The notes: a model not told the origin generated them from the letters alone. A stretch of DNA of 64,000 nucleotides from Hephaestia caeni (GCF_003550065.1 NZ_QXDC01000002.1:1298260-1362259), one strand, 5' to 3'; shown: positions 26,010 to 34,375, counted from the stretch's first letter. Translations and numbers: made by a program.

Positions 26010-27860
26010 ATGCCGCAATATCGCTCCCGCACCAGCACCCACGGCCGCAACATGGCGGGCGCGCGCGGCCTGTGGCGCGCCACCGGCATGACCGACGCGG
26101 ATTTCGGCAAGCCGATCATCGCCATCGCCAACAGCTTCACCCAGTTCGTGCCGGGGCACGTCCATCTGAAGGATCTGGGCCAACTCGTCGCGCGTGAGAT
26201 CGAGGCGGCAGGCGGCGTCGCCAAGGAATTCGATACGATCGCGATCGACGACGGCATCGCCATGGGCCATGCCGGGATGCTCTATTCGCTGCCGAGCCGC
26301 GACCTGATCGCCGACAGCGTCGAATATATGGTCAACGCGCATTGCGCCGACGCGCTGCTGTGCATCTCCAATTGCGACAAGATCACGCCGGGGATGCTGA
26401 TGGCGGCGATGCGCCTCAACATCCCGGCGATCTTCGTGTCGGGCGGGCCGATGGAGGCGGGCAAGGTCGACCTCAGGGGCGAGACGCTGGCGGTCGACCT
26501 GATCGACGCGATGATCGCCGCCGGCGACGACAGCTATGCCGACGAGGAAGTCGCGACGATCGAGCGCTCGGCCTGCCCGACCTGCGGGTCGTGCTCGGGT
26601 ATGTTCACCGCCAACAGCATGAACTGCCTGACCGAGGCGCTGGGGCTGTCGCTGCCCGGCAACGGTTCGATGCTCGCTACCCATGCCGACCGCGAGACGC
26701 TGTTCCGCGAGGCGGGGCGCACGATCGTCGATCTTACCAAGCGCTGGTACGAGCAGGACGACGCGAGCGCCCTGCCCCGCAGCATCGCGAGCTTCGCCGC
26801 GTTCGAGAATGCGATGAGCCTCGACATCGCGATGGGCGGATCGACCAACACCGTGCTCCACCTGCTCGCCGCCGCGCACGAGGGCGAGGTGAACTTCACC
26901 ATGGCCGACATCGACCGGCTGTCGCGCCGGGTGCCGTGCCTGTGCAAGGTGGCGCCCTCAAAGAGCGACGTCCACATGGAGGACGTTCATCGCGCCGGCG
27001 GCATCATGGCGATCCTCGGCGAATTGGAACGCGCCGGGCTGGTCGATGCCTCCCTGCCCACCGTTCACAGCCCGACGATGAGTGACGCGCTCGGCCGCTG
27101 GGACATCGGGCGCACCAACAGCGACGGCGTGCGCGATTTCTACAAGGCGGCGCCGGGCGGGGTGCGGACTACGCAGGCGTTCAGCCAGAGCAATCGCTGG
27201 AAGGAACTCGATACCGACCGCGCGACCGGCGTGATCCGCGATGCCGAACATCCCTTTTCGAAGGACGGCGGGTTGGCTGTGCTCTACGGCAATCTCGCGC
27301 CCGAAGGCTGCATCGTGAAGACGGCTGGGGTCGATGAGAGCATCCTGACCTTCACCGGCACGGCGCGCGTCTACGAAAGCCAGGACGCGGCGGTTGCCGG
27401 CATCCTCGGCAACGAGGTGGTGGCCGGCGATGTCGTGGTGATCCGCTACGAAGGGCCGAAGGGCGGGCCGGGCATGCAGGAGATGCTGTATCCGACCAGC
27501 TATCTGAAATCGAAAGGATTGGGCAAAGCCTGCGCGCTGATCACCGACGGGCGCTTCTCCGGCGGCACCGCCGGGCTGTCGATCTGCCATGTCTCGCCCG
27601 AGGCGGCAGAAGGCGGCTTGCTCGCGTTGGTCGAAACCGGCGACGCCATCGTGATCGATATCCCCAACCGCTCGATCCAGCTTGACCTCGACGACGCCGA
27701 AATCGCGTCACGTCGCGAAGCGATGGTCGCACGCGGGGCCAAAGCGTGGAAGCCGTTCGGGCGCAAGCGCGACGTCTCGCCGGCGTTGCGTGCCTATGCG
27801 GCGATGACGACCAACGCCGCGCGGGGCGCAGTGCGCGATGTGACGCAGGTCGAAGGCTGA
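26010..27860 (+). CDS. ilvD: dihydroxy-acid dehydratase
   Basis: A 616-residue IlvD/Edd-family dehydratase. Iron-sulfur and active-site landmarks are [36 protein letters not shown], and the C-terminal [19 protein letters not shown] with the catalytic Ser. It converts dihydroxy-isovalerate and dihydroxy-methylvalerate to the 2-keto acids for valine and isoleucine synthesis. ATG 26010 has GAGAGGACG upstream. It is divergent from lysR and convergent with the dynamin-like gene. It interrupts the run of riboswitch-controlled genes. Confidence 0.95.
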   Translation: MPQYRSRTSTHGRNMAGARGLWRATGMTDADFGKPIIAIANSFTQFVPGHVHLKDLGQLVAREIEAAGGVAKEFDTIAIDDGIAMGHAGMLYSLPSRDLIADSVEYMVNAHCADALLCISNCDKITPGMLMAAMRLNIPAIFVSGGPMEAGKVDLRGETLAVDLIDAMIAAGDDSYADEEVATIERSACPTCGSCSGMFTANSMNCLTEALGLSLPGNGSMLATHADRETLFREAGRTIVDLTKRWYEQDDASALPRSIASFAAFENAMSLDIAMGGSTNTVLHLLAAAHEGEVNFTMADIDRLSRRVPCLCKVAPSKSDVHMEDVHRAGGIMAILGELERAGLVDASLPTVHSPTMSDALGRWDIGRTNSDGVRDFYKAAPGGVRTTQAFSQSNRWKELDTDRATGVIRDAEHPFSKDGGLAVLYGNLAPEGCIVKTAGVDESILTFTGTARVYESQDAAVAGILGNEVVAGDVVVIRYEGPKGGPGMQEMLYPTSYLKSKGLGKACALITDGRFSGGTAGLSICHVSPEAAEGGLLALVETGDAIVIDIPNRSIQLDLDDAEIASRREAMVARGAKAWKPFGRKRDVSPALRAYAAMTTNAARGAVRDVTQVEG

Positions 27861-27887
27861 GGCTCCGATCAGAGGCGGCATCGCTGG

Positions 27888-29543
27888 TCAGCCGCAGCCC
27901 CGCTCGGGCGACTGAATGCCGATGATGGCATTGCGGGCATCGGCGAGCGTCGTTGCCCAGTCACGCCGGCTCTCGACTTCCGCCGAAACTTCCTGGGCTG
28001 CGGCATCATGGCGCTTCCTCACCCGCTGCACGGTTTCGGTCGTCGCTGCGATCGCGCTGTCGATCGTTTCGCCGACGCCGACAGCCAGGCGCCGCAGCAT
28101 GTCTTCGCCGTCCTGCCGCAGCGTCCAGCGCAGACGCTCGACATTGTATTTGACGAGACGGTCGATTTCATCGGTCTGACGTCGGCGGATGCGGCGCGCG
28201 CGGATCGCACGGGGCAGCAGGGACTCGCCGAAGCCGGGTGGCAGCGGATTGGCACGTTCGGCGGCCCGATCGTTCCACGCCGGAGTCGGCGGCGGACCCA
28301 GGTCGAGTTCTGGCGGGGCCACCCGCGCCTCGATGCCAAGCGCTTCGGCTGCACGACGCCGCAGTGTCTCGATCGCCGGCGCGAGGCGGTCGCCGACCGC
28401 CTGCATTATGGCTGCAAGCCGCTCGCCTTGCTGTCGTGAAGCGTGCGAAAACGCATCGGCAAACAGCACGCGCAGATGGGTTGTGACAGTAGCGAAGGCC
28501 GAATGTTCGTCAGCCCCGTCGGCGAGCCCGGCATCGAGGATTTCGGTAAGCATATGCCGCGCCCGTTCGGCCAGAACCTGCGCTTCGTCGTCCTGAAGCC
28601 GGCCAAGCCGCGCACGCTCGCCAGCAATCAGATCGGCCTCTGTATCGCGATGACGAGCGAGTTGATTGGCGGCGGTGGCGATTTCGTCAGCGGCGGCGGC
28701 GAGCCGCTCGACCGGCATTGCCAACGCCGCAAGGGCGGCATCGTTCTGAAAGATCAGCTCGTCGATCTGCGGTCCAGCCTTTCCGGTTATCGCTGTGTCG
28801 AGCAAGCGATGCCGCTCGTTGCCGCTCAGCGCCCTGAGCCGGGCGACGAGCTCGGCGATGCCTTCACCGGTGGCCGAAGATACGAGCGATGGTTCGGTGG
28901 TGATCCCGGCATCGGCCAGGACGCGGCTGCAATAGCTCATGACGGTCTCGCGATCCGGCGCAGCAAGCGTGTCGGCCTTGGTCAGTACCGGCAGGATCAG
29001 TGCGGCATTGGCCACGACTGCACGTAGATACTCCAGTTCGGCCTCACTGAGCGGGGGATCGGGTGAGAACACAAACAGGGCCGCGTCGCACTCGGGCAAG
29101 GCGGCAAGTGCCGCCGTGCTGTTGTGCCGCTCGGCCGAGCCGACGCCTGGCGTGTCGATGACCGTCATTCCGTCCGCGAGAAACGATGCTGGCAACCCGA
29201 TCTCGACCCGCATGACGTGCTTCTCGTTGTGCGGATTACCTGTTTCGGTGACGTAGGCCGACAGCGCGCCGCAGAGCGCTGCTGCGTCATCGAACGTCTG
29301 TTGCACGACTTCTTGATCAGTGAGACCAACCGCCATCGTTAGCTGGCTGTCATGTGCGATGAAGCAAGGAACGGCGGTGAGCGGTATAACGCCAACCGGC
29401 AATACGGGTTGTTCGAGCAGTGCGTTGAGGAGCGAGCTCTTGCCGCGCTTGAACTGACCGACCGCGGCAAGCTGGAACCGGTCGCTCTCGAGCCGCGCAG
29501 CAAAAATGGCAAGGGTGTCGAGCCCTCTACGCTCGGCTCCCAC
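27888..29543 (-). CDS. dynamin-like GTPase
   Basis: A GTPase of the dynamin superfamily, 551 residues from the GTG at 29543. G1 is GQFKRGKSSLLNALL, G3 is DTPGVGS, G4 is TKAD; a long helical stalk follows (residues 250-500). Bacterial members remodel or protect membranes. The frame stays open and protein-like upstream, PGLAALIEKLVSQAP, to an ATT at 29618 placed five bases after GGAGGT and overlapping the DUF190 stop. An ATT start adding 25 residues is therefore plausible. It closes the riboswitch-8 operon after cfa and DUF190, suggesting a membrane-repair role. Confidence 0.82.
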   Translation of the reverse strand: MGAERRGLDTLAIFAARLESDRFQLAAVGQFKRGKSSLLNALLEQPVLPVGVIPLTAVPCFIAHDSQLTMAVGLTDQEVVQQTFDDAAALCGALSAYVTETGNPHNEKHVMRVEIGLPASFLADGMTVIDTPGVGSAERHNSTAALAALPECDAALFVFSPDPPLSEAELEYLRAVVANAALILPVLTKADTLAAPDRETVMSYCSRVLADAGITTEPSLVSSATGEGIAELVARLRALSGNERHRLLDTAITGKAGPQIDELIFQNDAALAALAMPVERLAAAADEIATAANQLARHRDTEADLIAGERARLGRLQDDEAQVLAERARHMLTEILDAGLADGADEHSAFATVTTHLRVLFADAFSHASRQQGERLAAIMQAVGDRLAPAIETLRRRAAEALGIEARVAPPELDLGPPPTPAWNDRAAERANPLPPGFGESLLPRAIRARRIRRRQTDEIDRLVKYNVERLRWTLRQDGEDMLRRLAVGVGETIDSAIAATTETVQRVRKRHDAAAQEVSAEVESRRDWATTLADARNAIIGIQSPERGCG

Positions 29544-29607
29544 CGGGTCGGGCGCCTGCGAGACCAGTTTCTCGATCAGAGCGGCAAGACCCGGCGCAGC
29601 TGGACGG

Positions 29608-29937
29608 TCAGCCGTAATGCAGCACCTCCACCTTCTCCATCGTCACCAGGCCGATGTCGTTGAAGTCTTCAATCGAATGGAAGAACGCACGGAGCTTCTC
29701 CTCGGTATCGACGATCTCGATCACCAACGGCAGGTTCGACGAGAGGTCGAGAATGTTGGCATTGTGAATCGTCGAGGACGAGCCGAAGCCCATGACACCC
29801 CGCAGCACGCTGGCACCGGCGATACCGTCGTCCCGCGCCTTGCGGACGATGTCCTCGAACAATGCGCGATGATGGGGGCCGCGGGCGCGTTCTTCGGTGA
29901 AGATGCGCATCATGTAAGAATCGCGTGGCAACTCCAT
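29608..29937 (-). CDS. DUF190 protein
   Basis: A 109-residue DUF190 (UPF0166) protein: MRIFTEERARGPHHRALFEDIVRKARDDGIAGASVLRGVMGFG is the family signature, and the C-terminus LVIEIVDTEEKLRAFF completes a PII-like fold. DUF190 genes often sit beside or are fused to the fluoride channel gene crcB, which suits this island, but no activity is established. ATG 29937 starts one base after the cfa stop. A longer in-frame start at 30009 lies inside cfa and is rejected. Confidence 0.88.
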   Translation of the reverse strand: MELPRDSYMMRIFTEERARGPHHRALFEDIVRKARDDGIAGASVLRGVMGFGSSSTIHNANILDLSSNLPLVIEIVDTEEKLRAFFHSIEDFNDIGLVTMEKVEVLHYG

Positions 29938-29938
29938 G

Positions 29939-31225
29939 TCACTCTCCTTGCTTGAATTGGACTTTGATGACGCGATCGTGCGCCGTTGGCACGATGCGTT
30001 GTTCGGCAAAGTGCCGGACGAACTCGCCTTCGCGCTCCGCCATATAGCTGCGCGTCCGCGGCAGCGCGTCGATCCGCCGCGTAAGCTGGATCTGGTTGAC
30101 CATCATCCCGTCGAAGCGGAAGGCCATTTCGCACGAGGCGAGATAGAATTCCCACATCCGGAAGAAGCGCGCATCATAGAGCAATTCGATGATCTGGCGA
30201 TTGACTTCACAGCGCCGCCGCCATTCCCTCAGCGTATCGGCGTAATGCAGGCGCAGGATCTCAATATCGGTTGCCCATAGGCCCGATCGCTCGATCGCAC
30301 CCATCGTCTCGGACAAGGCCGGGATATAGCCGCCGGGAAAGATGTAGCGATCCATCCATGGGTTCGAGCCGGTGCCCGGATCTTTGCGGCCGATCGCATG
30401 GATCAGCGCGACGCCATCGTCGGTCAACAGATCGCGGACTGCGGTGAAATAGGTGTCGAAATGCTCTCGACCGACATGCTCGAACATCCCGACCGAGACG
30501 ATCCGGTCGAACCGCTCGCCCACCTCGCGATAATCCTTGAGCGCGAAGTCGACACGATCGGCAAGCCCCGCGGCCTTCGCCCGCGCTTGCGCGACGCGGA
30601 GCTGCTCCTCGGACAGGGTGATGCCGGTGACGCGCACGTCGCAGGCTTCGGCCAGCGACAGCGCCATGCCGCCCCAACCGCAGCCGATGTCGAGCACATG
30701 CTGCCCCGGCTCAAGAGCGAGCTTGGCTGCAATATGTGCCTTTTTGCTCGCCTGCGCAGATTCCAGGCTGTCGTCAGCATGTTCGAAATACGCGCAGCTA
30801 TACTGCATGTCGGCATCGAGAAACTGGCGATAGAGGGTTTCCGACAGATCGTAGTGATGGTGGACGTTGCGGCGCGCATGCCGTCGGTCGTTGCCGGCGC
30901 GCATGAGCCGGGCGATGGCGTTCCTTGCCCGTGTCACCAGTCCCGGCGCGCCCCGACTGGTGATGTTGTGACCGACCAGTTCCAGGAACCCCCATAGAGT
31001 CCCGCGCACGATCGTCAGGTCGCCATCCATATAGCATTGGCCGAGTTGGAAATCGGGATCGAGTGCGAGCCGCAGCGCGGTTGCGCGATCCTTGATCCGG
31101 ATTGTCGAGGCGAGCCACGGTTTATCGGTCGGCGGCGCGCCAACCGTGAATCGGCGAGCACCGATCTGCACGGTCAACTCGCCGGTTGTGATGAGATGCC
31201 GCAATAGGCTTTCGAGCACCTGCAT
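29939..31225 (-). CDS. cfa: cyclopropane-fatty-acyl-phospholipid synthase
   Basis: A 428-residue SAM-dependent cyclopropane synthase. The N-terminal lipid-binding region leads to NVHHHYDLSETLYRQFLDADMQYSCAYFE, then SAM motif I VLDIGCGWGGMALSLAE (about residue 195), and MFEHVGREHFDTYF. It converts unsaturated acyl chains in membrane phospholipids to cyclopropane chains, lowering proton permeability, which would reduce HF or proton entry. ATG 31225 follows GGGG closely. Riboswitch 8 lies upstream; DUF190 and the dynamin-like gene follow almost without gaps. Confidence 0.93.
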   Translation of the reverse strand: MQVLESLLRHLITTGELTVQIGARRFTVGAPPTDKPWLASTIRIKDRATALRLALDPDFQLGQCYMDGDLTIVRGTLWGFLELVGHNITSRGAPGLVTRARNAIARLMRAGNDRRHARRNVHHHYDLSETLYRQFLDADMQYSCAYFEHADDSLESAQASKKAHIAAKLALEPGQHVLDIGCGWGGMALSLAEACDVRVTGITLSEEQLRVAQARAKAAGLADRVDFALKDYREVGERFDRIVSVGMFEHVGREHFDTYFTAVRDLLTDDGVALIHAIGRKDPGTGSNPWMDRYIFPGGYIPALSETMGAIERSGLWATDIEILRLHYADTLREWRRRCEVNRQIIELLYDARFFRMWEFYLASCEMAFRFDGMMVNQIQLTRRIDALPRTRSYMAEREGEFVRHFAEQRIVPTAHDRVIKVQFKQGE

Positions 31226-31266
31226 TCCCCTGTCGTTGCGGCAGGGCGGTCGCGGGTGTCGGCCAC
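31174..31266 (-). other. possible 30-codon leader ORF of riboswitch 8
   Basis: A GTG at 31266, just after GGCAGGAG (31270-31277), opens 30 codons ending inside cfa, 52 bases past its start. The GCAGGAG is complementary to CTCCTGC of the aptamer. Spacing to the GTG is short, so support is weak. Confidence 0.2.
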
Positions 31267-31293
31267 GATCTCCTGCCGCGTCAAAAGACGCTT

Positions 31294-31341
31294 GCAGGAG
31301 TCATCAGCCTTGAGGCGGTTAAAGGGAGACTCCATTCCCTC
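31294..31341 (-). promoter_or_regulatory. fluoride riboswitch 8
   Basis: Minus strand: AGGGAATGGAGTCTCCCT, TTAACCGCC, TCAA loop, GGCTGATGACTCCTGC. The 3' CTCCTGC can pair with GCAGGAG 18 bases on, with an inner hairpin GCGTC-TTTT-GACGC, giving one long stem (31270-31300). It heads cfa, DUF190 and the dynamin-like gene. Confidence 0.88.
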
Positions 31342-31379
31342 TAGCGGCTTGTGTGCCGCCCAGGATGATAACGTCAATA

Positions 31380-31883
31380 CTAGCCATTCGGTGCCGATCG
31401 AACCACCAGCACCGAGCAGATGCCGTCGCGTGCGATTTGCTCCGATCGGCTGCCCCATAATTGATCATAGATACTATGCGCGGTCGTTGCGCCGATGACG
31501 AGGAGATCGCAGCCTCGATCACGAACAAATTCCAGAATGGCTTTTGACGTGTGGCCATCCAAGATTGTTGGCCTGGCTTGAACTCCGGCGCGATTGGTGA
31601 TCCGCGCGATGAGCGCCTGCTTGAGTGCCAGTCGATCCGCAGCGTTATGGCCGAACAGATCAAGCGCTTCGCCAGAGCCAGGCGAACCATTTTCAATCAG
31701 CGCGACATCTAGGCGCGCATTGAACAATGTTGCCATCTGGACCGCGTGCCGCAACGCATGGAGTGCGTGTTCGCTATTGTCTGCGAGCACAGCGACATGG
31801 TGGAACGGCGCACCGCCCGAAAAGCGCTCTTGTTTGCTCATCGCCGTTGCCCCGGCGACATCAGCGGAGAATTGCTCATCCAT
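31380..31883 (-). CDS. universal stress protein (UspA family)
   Basis: A 167-residue single-domain UspA protein. HHVAVLADNSEHALHALRHAVQMATLFNA begins the domain, and the C-terminal DLLVIGATTAHSIYDQLWGSRSEQIARDGICSVLVV matches the nucleotide-binding GxxxG-type loop region of the fold. These proteins bind ATP or act as stress chaperones. ATG 31883 with AGGA just before is chosen; upstream in-frame starts fall in the aptamer. It is transcribed alone behind riboswitch 9, divergent from the crcB operon. Confidence 0.85.
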   Translation of the reverse strand: MDEQFSADVAGATAMSKQERFSGGAPFHHVAVLADNSEHALHALRHAVQMATLFNARLDVALIENGSPGSGEALDLFGHNAADRLALKQALIARITNRAGVQARPTILDGHTSKAILEFVRDRGCDLLVIGATTAHSIYDQLWGSRSEQIARDGICSVLVVRSAPNG

Positions 31884-31940
31884 ATCCTGACCAATCAGGC
31901 CGGGACACGAGCCCCGGCAAAGGCTTCTGCGCGCGAGCGC

Positions 31941-31987
31941 GGCAGGAGCCATTAGCCGGAAGGCGGTTTTGGGGAGCTCCATCCCCC
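31941..31987 (-). promoter_or_regulatory. fluoride riboswitch 9
   Basis: Minus strand: GGGGATGGAGCTCCCC, AAAACCGCC, TTCC loop, GGCTAATGGCTCCTGCC. Compared with the others, GGAGT/ACTCC is replaced by GGAGC/GCTCC, a compensated change supporting the pairing. TCCTGCC can also pair with the GGTCAGGA just before the universal stress protein start. It is back to back with riboswitch 10; the 353-base region between the two start codons contains only these two leaders and their promoters. Confidence 0.87.
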
Positions 31988-32126
31988 TAGTACGTTTCAA
32001 CCTTGCCCGAGCGCTTGCGATTGGGCAATAGCAACAATCAAGCGTCGGAAACGGCGCCGGACCACGAACGGCAGACGCTGGGCGTAGTTCGCAACTTTGA
32101 GGCCGTCTAACCCCTGTCGACGGCCT

Positions 32127-32183
32127 CCGGGGATGGAGTTCCCCGTTAACCGCTCCCCTTTGGGGAGCTGATGACTCCTACCG
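32127..32183 (+). promoter_or_regulatory. fluoride riboswitch 10 (crcB leader)
   Basis: GGGGATGGAGTTCCCC, TTAACCGCTCCCC, TTT loop, GGGGAGCTGATGACTCCTACCG. The 3' end forms a perfect 11-bp stem (including one G-T pair) with a CAAC loop, 32175-32200, that hides GGTGGGAG. It precedes the fluoride channel gene, the signature target of this RNA class. Confidence 0.93.
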
Positions 32184-32201
32184 TTCAACAACGGTGGGAG
32201 C

Positions 32202-32261
32202 ATGCGTCTTTTCCACCGACCGACTCGGAGGATTGGGTGCTCTCGACCTATCTCTGGATAG
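32202..32261 (+). other. possible 19-codon leader ORF of riboswitch 10
   Basis: ATG at 32202 directly after the sequestered GGTGGGAG opens 19 codons, MRLFHRPTRRIGCSRPISG, ending at TAG 32259-32261, past the crcB start at 32237. Translation through this ORF could expose the crcB Shine-Dalgarno. Arg-rich composition is not itself evidence of a functional peptide. Confidence 0.4.
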
Positions 32262-32641
32262 CCTTTGGCAGCGCGATCGGCGGCATGAGCCGCTATGGCG
32301 TGTCACGCGTATTCGCCTTCTGGTTCGGCGAGACCTTCCCGTGGGGCACGCTGGTCGTCAACATATCGGGCTGCTTCCTGATCGGAATCCTGTCTGGGCT
32401 CACCGGGCCGGACGGTCGAATGCTGGTCTCGCCGGATTTTCGTCAGTTCCTGCTCGTCGGCCTTTGTGGCGGCTACACCACCTTTTCGTCCTTCAGTCTG
32501 CAGACGCTCGCGCTGATGCGCCAGGGCGACATGATCGAAGCGAGCGCCAACGTCCTCCTGTCGGTGGTGATTTGCATGATTTTCGTGTGGTTTGGCACCA
32601 TCACGGCAACGCTTTTCAACCAGGTCAGAGCGGTAGGGTGA
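32237..32641 (+). CDS. crcB: fluoride ion channel CrcB/Fluc
   Basis: A 134-residue Fluc channel with four membrane helices. Signatures are GSAIGGMSRYGVSR in helix 1, PWGTLVVNISGCFLIGIL in helix 2 with the conserved Asn, and GLCGGYTTFSSFSLQTL in helix 3 with the Phe box lining the fluoride pore. Fluc dimers export F- from the cytoplasm. The GTG at 32237 is chosen because GGAGGA lies four bases before and the length then fits the family. The frame has no ATG or GTG nearer the riboswitch. It is the first gene of a nine-gene operon. Confidence 0.93.
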   Translation: MLSTYLWIAFGSAIGGMSRYGVSRVFAFWFGETFPWGTLVVNISGCFLIGILSGLTGPDGRMLVSPDFRQFLLVGLCGGYTTFSSFSLQTLALMRQGDMIEASANVLLSVVICMIFVWFGTITATLFNQVRAVG

Positions 32642-32656
32642 GGACGGAGGTTCGAG

Positions 32657-32959
32657 ATGAGCGACCAGTCAGTGCCGTTCGAGAACCGGTGGACCAGCGG
32701 CGAAGAGGCGCGACACTGGATGCTCCGGCTCGAACGCGAAGGTGTGAAGAACGTGCGCGCGATGTACGCCGATCATGAACTCAATGCCCCGGACAAACGG
32801 CTGCTGATCGAAGACGTTCCGATCGGTTTTGCGCGTGACTGGTTGGCCTGGCACCAGCAATCCAAGCGCAGCCGGCGCCGTAATCGGCACCGGGTCATCG
32901 TCGTCCTGTTGATCGTCGTGATCATCGCGCTTGCGATTATCGCCTGGCGGATCGGCTGA
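32657..32959 (+). CDS. small protein with C-terminal membrane anchor
   Basis: A 100-residue protein with an acidic/basic soluble part (WTSGEEARHWMLRLEREGVKNVRAMYA), a basic KRSRRRNRHR patch and one C-terminal hydrophobic helix (about 78-98). The orientation would place the soluble part in the cytoplasm. No family was recognised. ATG 32657 has GGAGG nine bases upstream. It sits directly between crcB and the tandem universal stress gene, so it is fluoride-regulated by context. Confidence 0.7.
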   Translation: MSDQSVPFENRWTSGEEARHWMLRLEREGVKNVRAMYADHELNAPDKRLLIEDVPIGFARDWLAWHQQSKRSRRRNRHRVIVVLLIVVIIALAIIAWRIG

Positions 32960-32986
32960 TCGTCTCTCCGGAAACAGGATTTCGTT

Positions 32987-33796
32987 ATGAAGATACTTGC
33001 GGTGCTTGCCGAAGCGGAAACGACGCAGACATGTCTTGCGGCTGCGGTCGCAGCGGCGGCGCGCTTGGGCAACAGCCGGATCGAGGCGCTTCACATCGTC
33101 GTCGACCCCAAGGTGCTCGTTACATCCGACGAGGAGATCGACATTCAGTTCTTGCGCGAGCGGCGCGAAGGCAGCGCGACCGATCGCGCCGACGCGGTGC
33201 GGCGCCAGTTTCTGGCGTTCGTCGCCGGCATGGGTGACGATAGCCCCCATATCGACTGGCGTACCCTGCCGGGTGCCGAAGAGCCGGAGGTGATCAGGGC
33301 TGCCGAGTGCGCCGACCTGGTCGTACTGGCGAGCCCGCACGATCTCGATGGGCATGATGCCCGACATGCCGCGTTGTTCCGGACGGGAAAGCCGGCCTTG
33401 CTCGTCCCCGATCGCTGGCGAACGACCGGGCAGTTCGCCGACCGGATCGTCATTTACTGGGCAGGCTCCGATCATCCGACACCGGCGCTCGAAGCCGCCG
33501 TGCCGTGGCTACAACTGGCCAGCACCGTCACCGTGCTGTTGGTCGATGATCCGGTCGAGCGTTCGGCATGGATCTCTCAGTGGCTGGAAGATCGCGGCAT
33601 CCACGCGGCCATTAAAGCAGTCGACCGACACCACGATTCGACGGAGCACTGCGTACGCGCGGCGGCTCAGGAGCTCGCTGCTGACTTACTCGTCGTCGGC
33701 CCGCGAACGCACAGTGCGATTGTCGATTGGCTTACCGGCGGTGCCACGCACGCGATTGTCGCCCACGCCGAATTACCGATTTTAGCCTCTCATTGA
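32987..33796 (+). CDS. tandem universal stress protein
   Basis: A 269-residue protein with two UspA-like domains: MKILAVLAEAETTQTCLAAAVAAAARLG opens the first and DRIVIYWAGSDHPTPALEAAVPWL the second, which ends with ADLLVVGPRTHSAIVDWLTGGATHAIVAHAELPILAS, a recognisable Usp C-terminus. Probable nucleotide-binding stress protein in the cytoplasm. It lies 27 bases after the small membrane protein and 21 bases before ppa, in the crcB operon. Confidence 0.8.
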   Translation: MKILAVLAEAETTQTCLAAAVAAAARLGNSRIEALHIVVDPKVLVTSDEEIDIQFLRERREGSATDRADAVRRQFLAFVAGMGDDSPHIDWRTLPGAEEPEVIRAAECADLVVLASPHDLDGHDARHAALFRTGKPALLVPDRWRTTGQFADRIVIYWAGSDHPTPALEAAVPWLQLASTVTVLLVDDPVERSAWISQWLEDRGIHAAIKAVDRHHDSTEHCVRAAAQELAADLLVVGPRTHSAIVDWLTGGATHAIVAHAELPILASH

Positions 33797-33817
33797 ACAT
33801 CGAAAGGAACTGATTGC

Positions 33818-34375
33818 ATGGACCTCAGCAAGCTGAAGGTCGGCCCCAACCCGCCTTGGGACGTCAACGTCGTCGTCGAAATCCCGCAGGGTTCGACCGA
33901 CCCGGTCAAATATGAATTCGACAAGGAATCGGGCGCGATCATGGTCGATCGCTTCCTTCACACCGCGATGTTCTATCCGGCGAATTACGGGTTCATCCCC
34001 CATACGCTGTCTGATGACGGCGACCCGATCGATGTGCTGGTGATCAGCCGCGCGCCGGTGGTGCCCGGCGCGGTGATCCGGTCGCGGCCGGTCGGCGCGC
34101 TCAAGCTCACCGACGAGAACGGGCTCGACGAAAAGATCGTCGCGGTGCCGGTTGATGCGCTGCATCCCTATCACCGCAACGTGCGCAGCTACGAAGACCT
34201 TGCACCGACCTTGTGCGACCAGATCGCTCACTTCTTCGAACATTATAAGGATCTCGAACACGGCAAATGGGTGACCGTCAGCGAATGGGTCGGCCCGGAT
34301 GAAGCGGCAGGGCTGATCGAGGAAGCGATCGCCCGCCATGCCGAAAAGAAGCGCATTGCCGAGGAGGTTCTTTGA
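33818..34375 (+). CDS. ppa: inorganic pyrophosphatase, family I
   Basis: A 185-residue soluble family-I pyrophosphatase. The active-site signature DDGDPIDVLVI and the preceding YPANYGFIPHTL are intact, as are KYEFDKESGAIMVDR and DALHPYHRNVRSYEDL. It hydrolyses PPi with Mg2+ and is among the most fluoride-sensitive enzymes known, so induction by fluoride would restore activity. ATG 33818 has GAAAGGA upstream. Its stop overlaps the enolase start as TGATG. Confidence 0.95.
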   Translation: MDLSKLKVGPNPPWDVNVVVEIPQGSTDPVKYEFDKESGAIMVDRFLHTAMFYPANYGFIPHTLSDDGDPIDVLVISRAPVVPGAVIRSRPVGALKLTDENGLDEKIVAVPVDALHPYHRNVRSYEDLAPTLCDQIAHFFEHYKDLEHGKWVTVSEWVGPDEAAGLIEEAIARHAEKKRIAEEVL

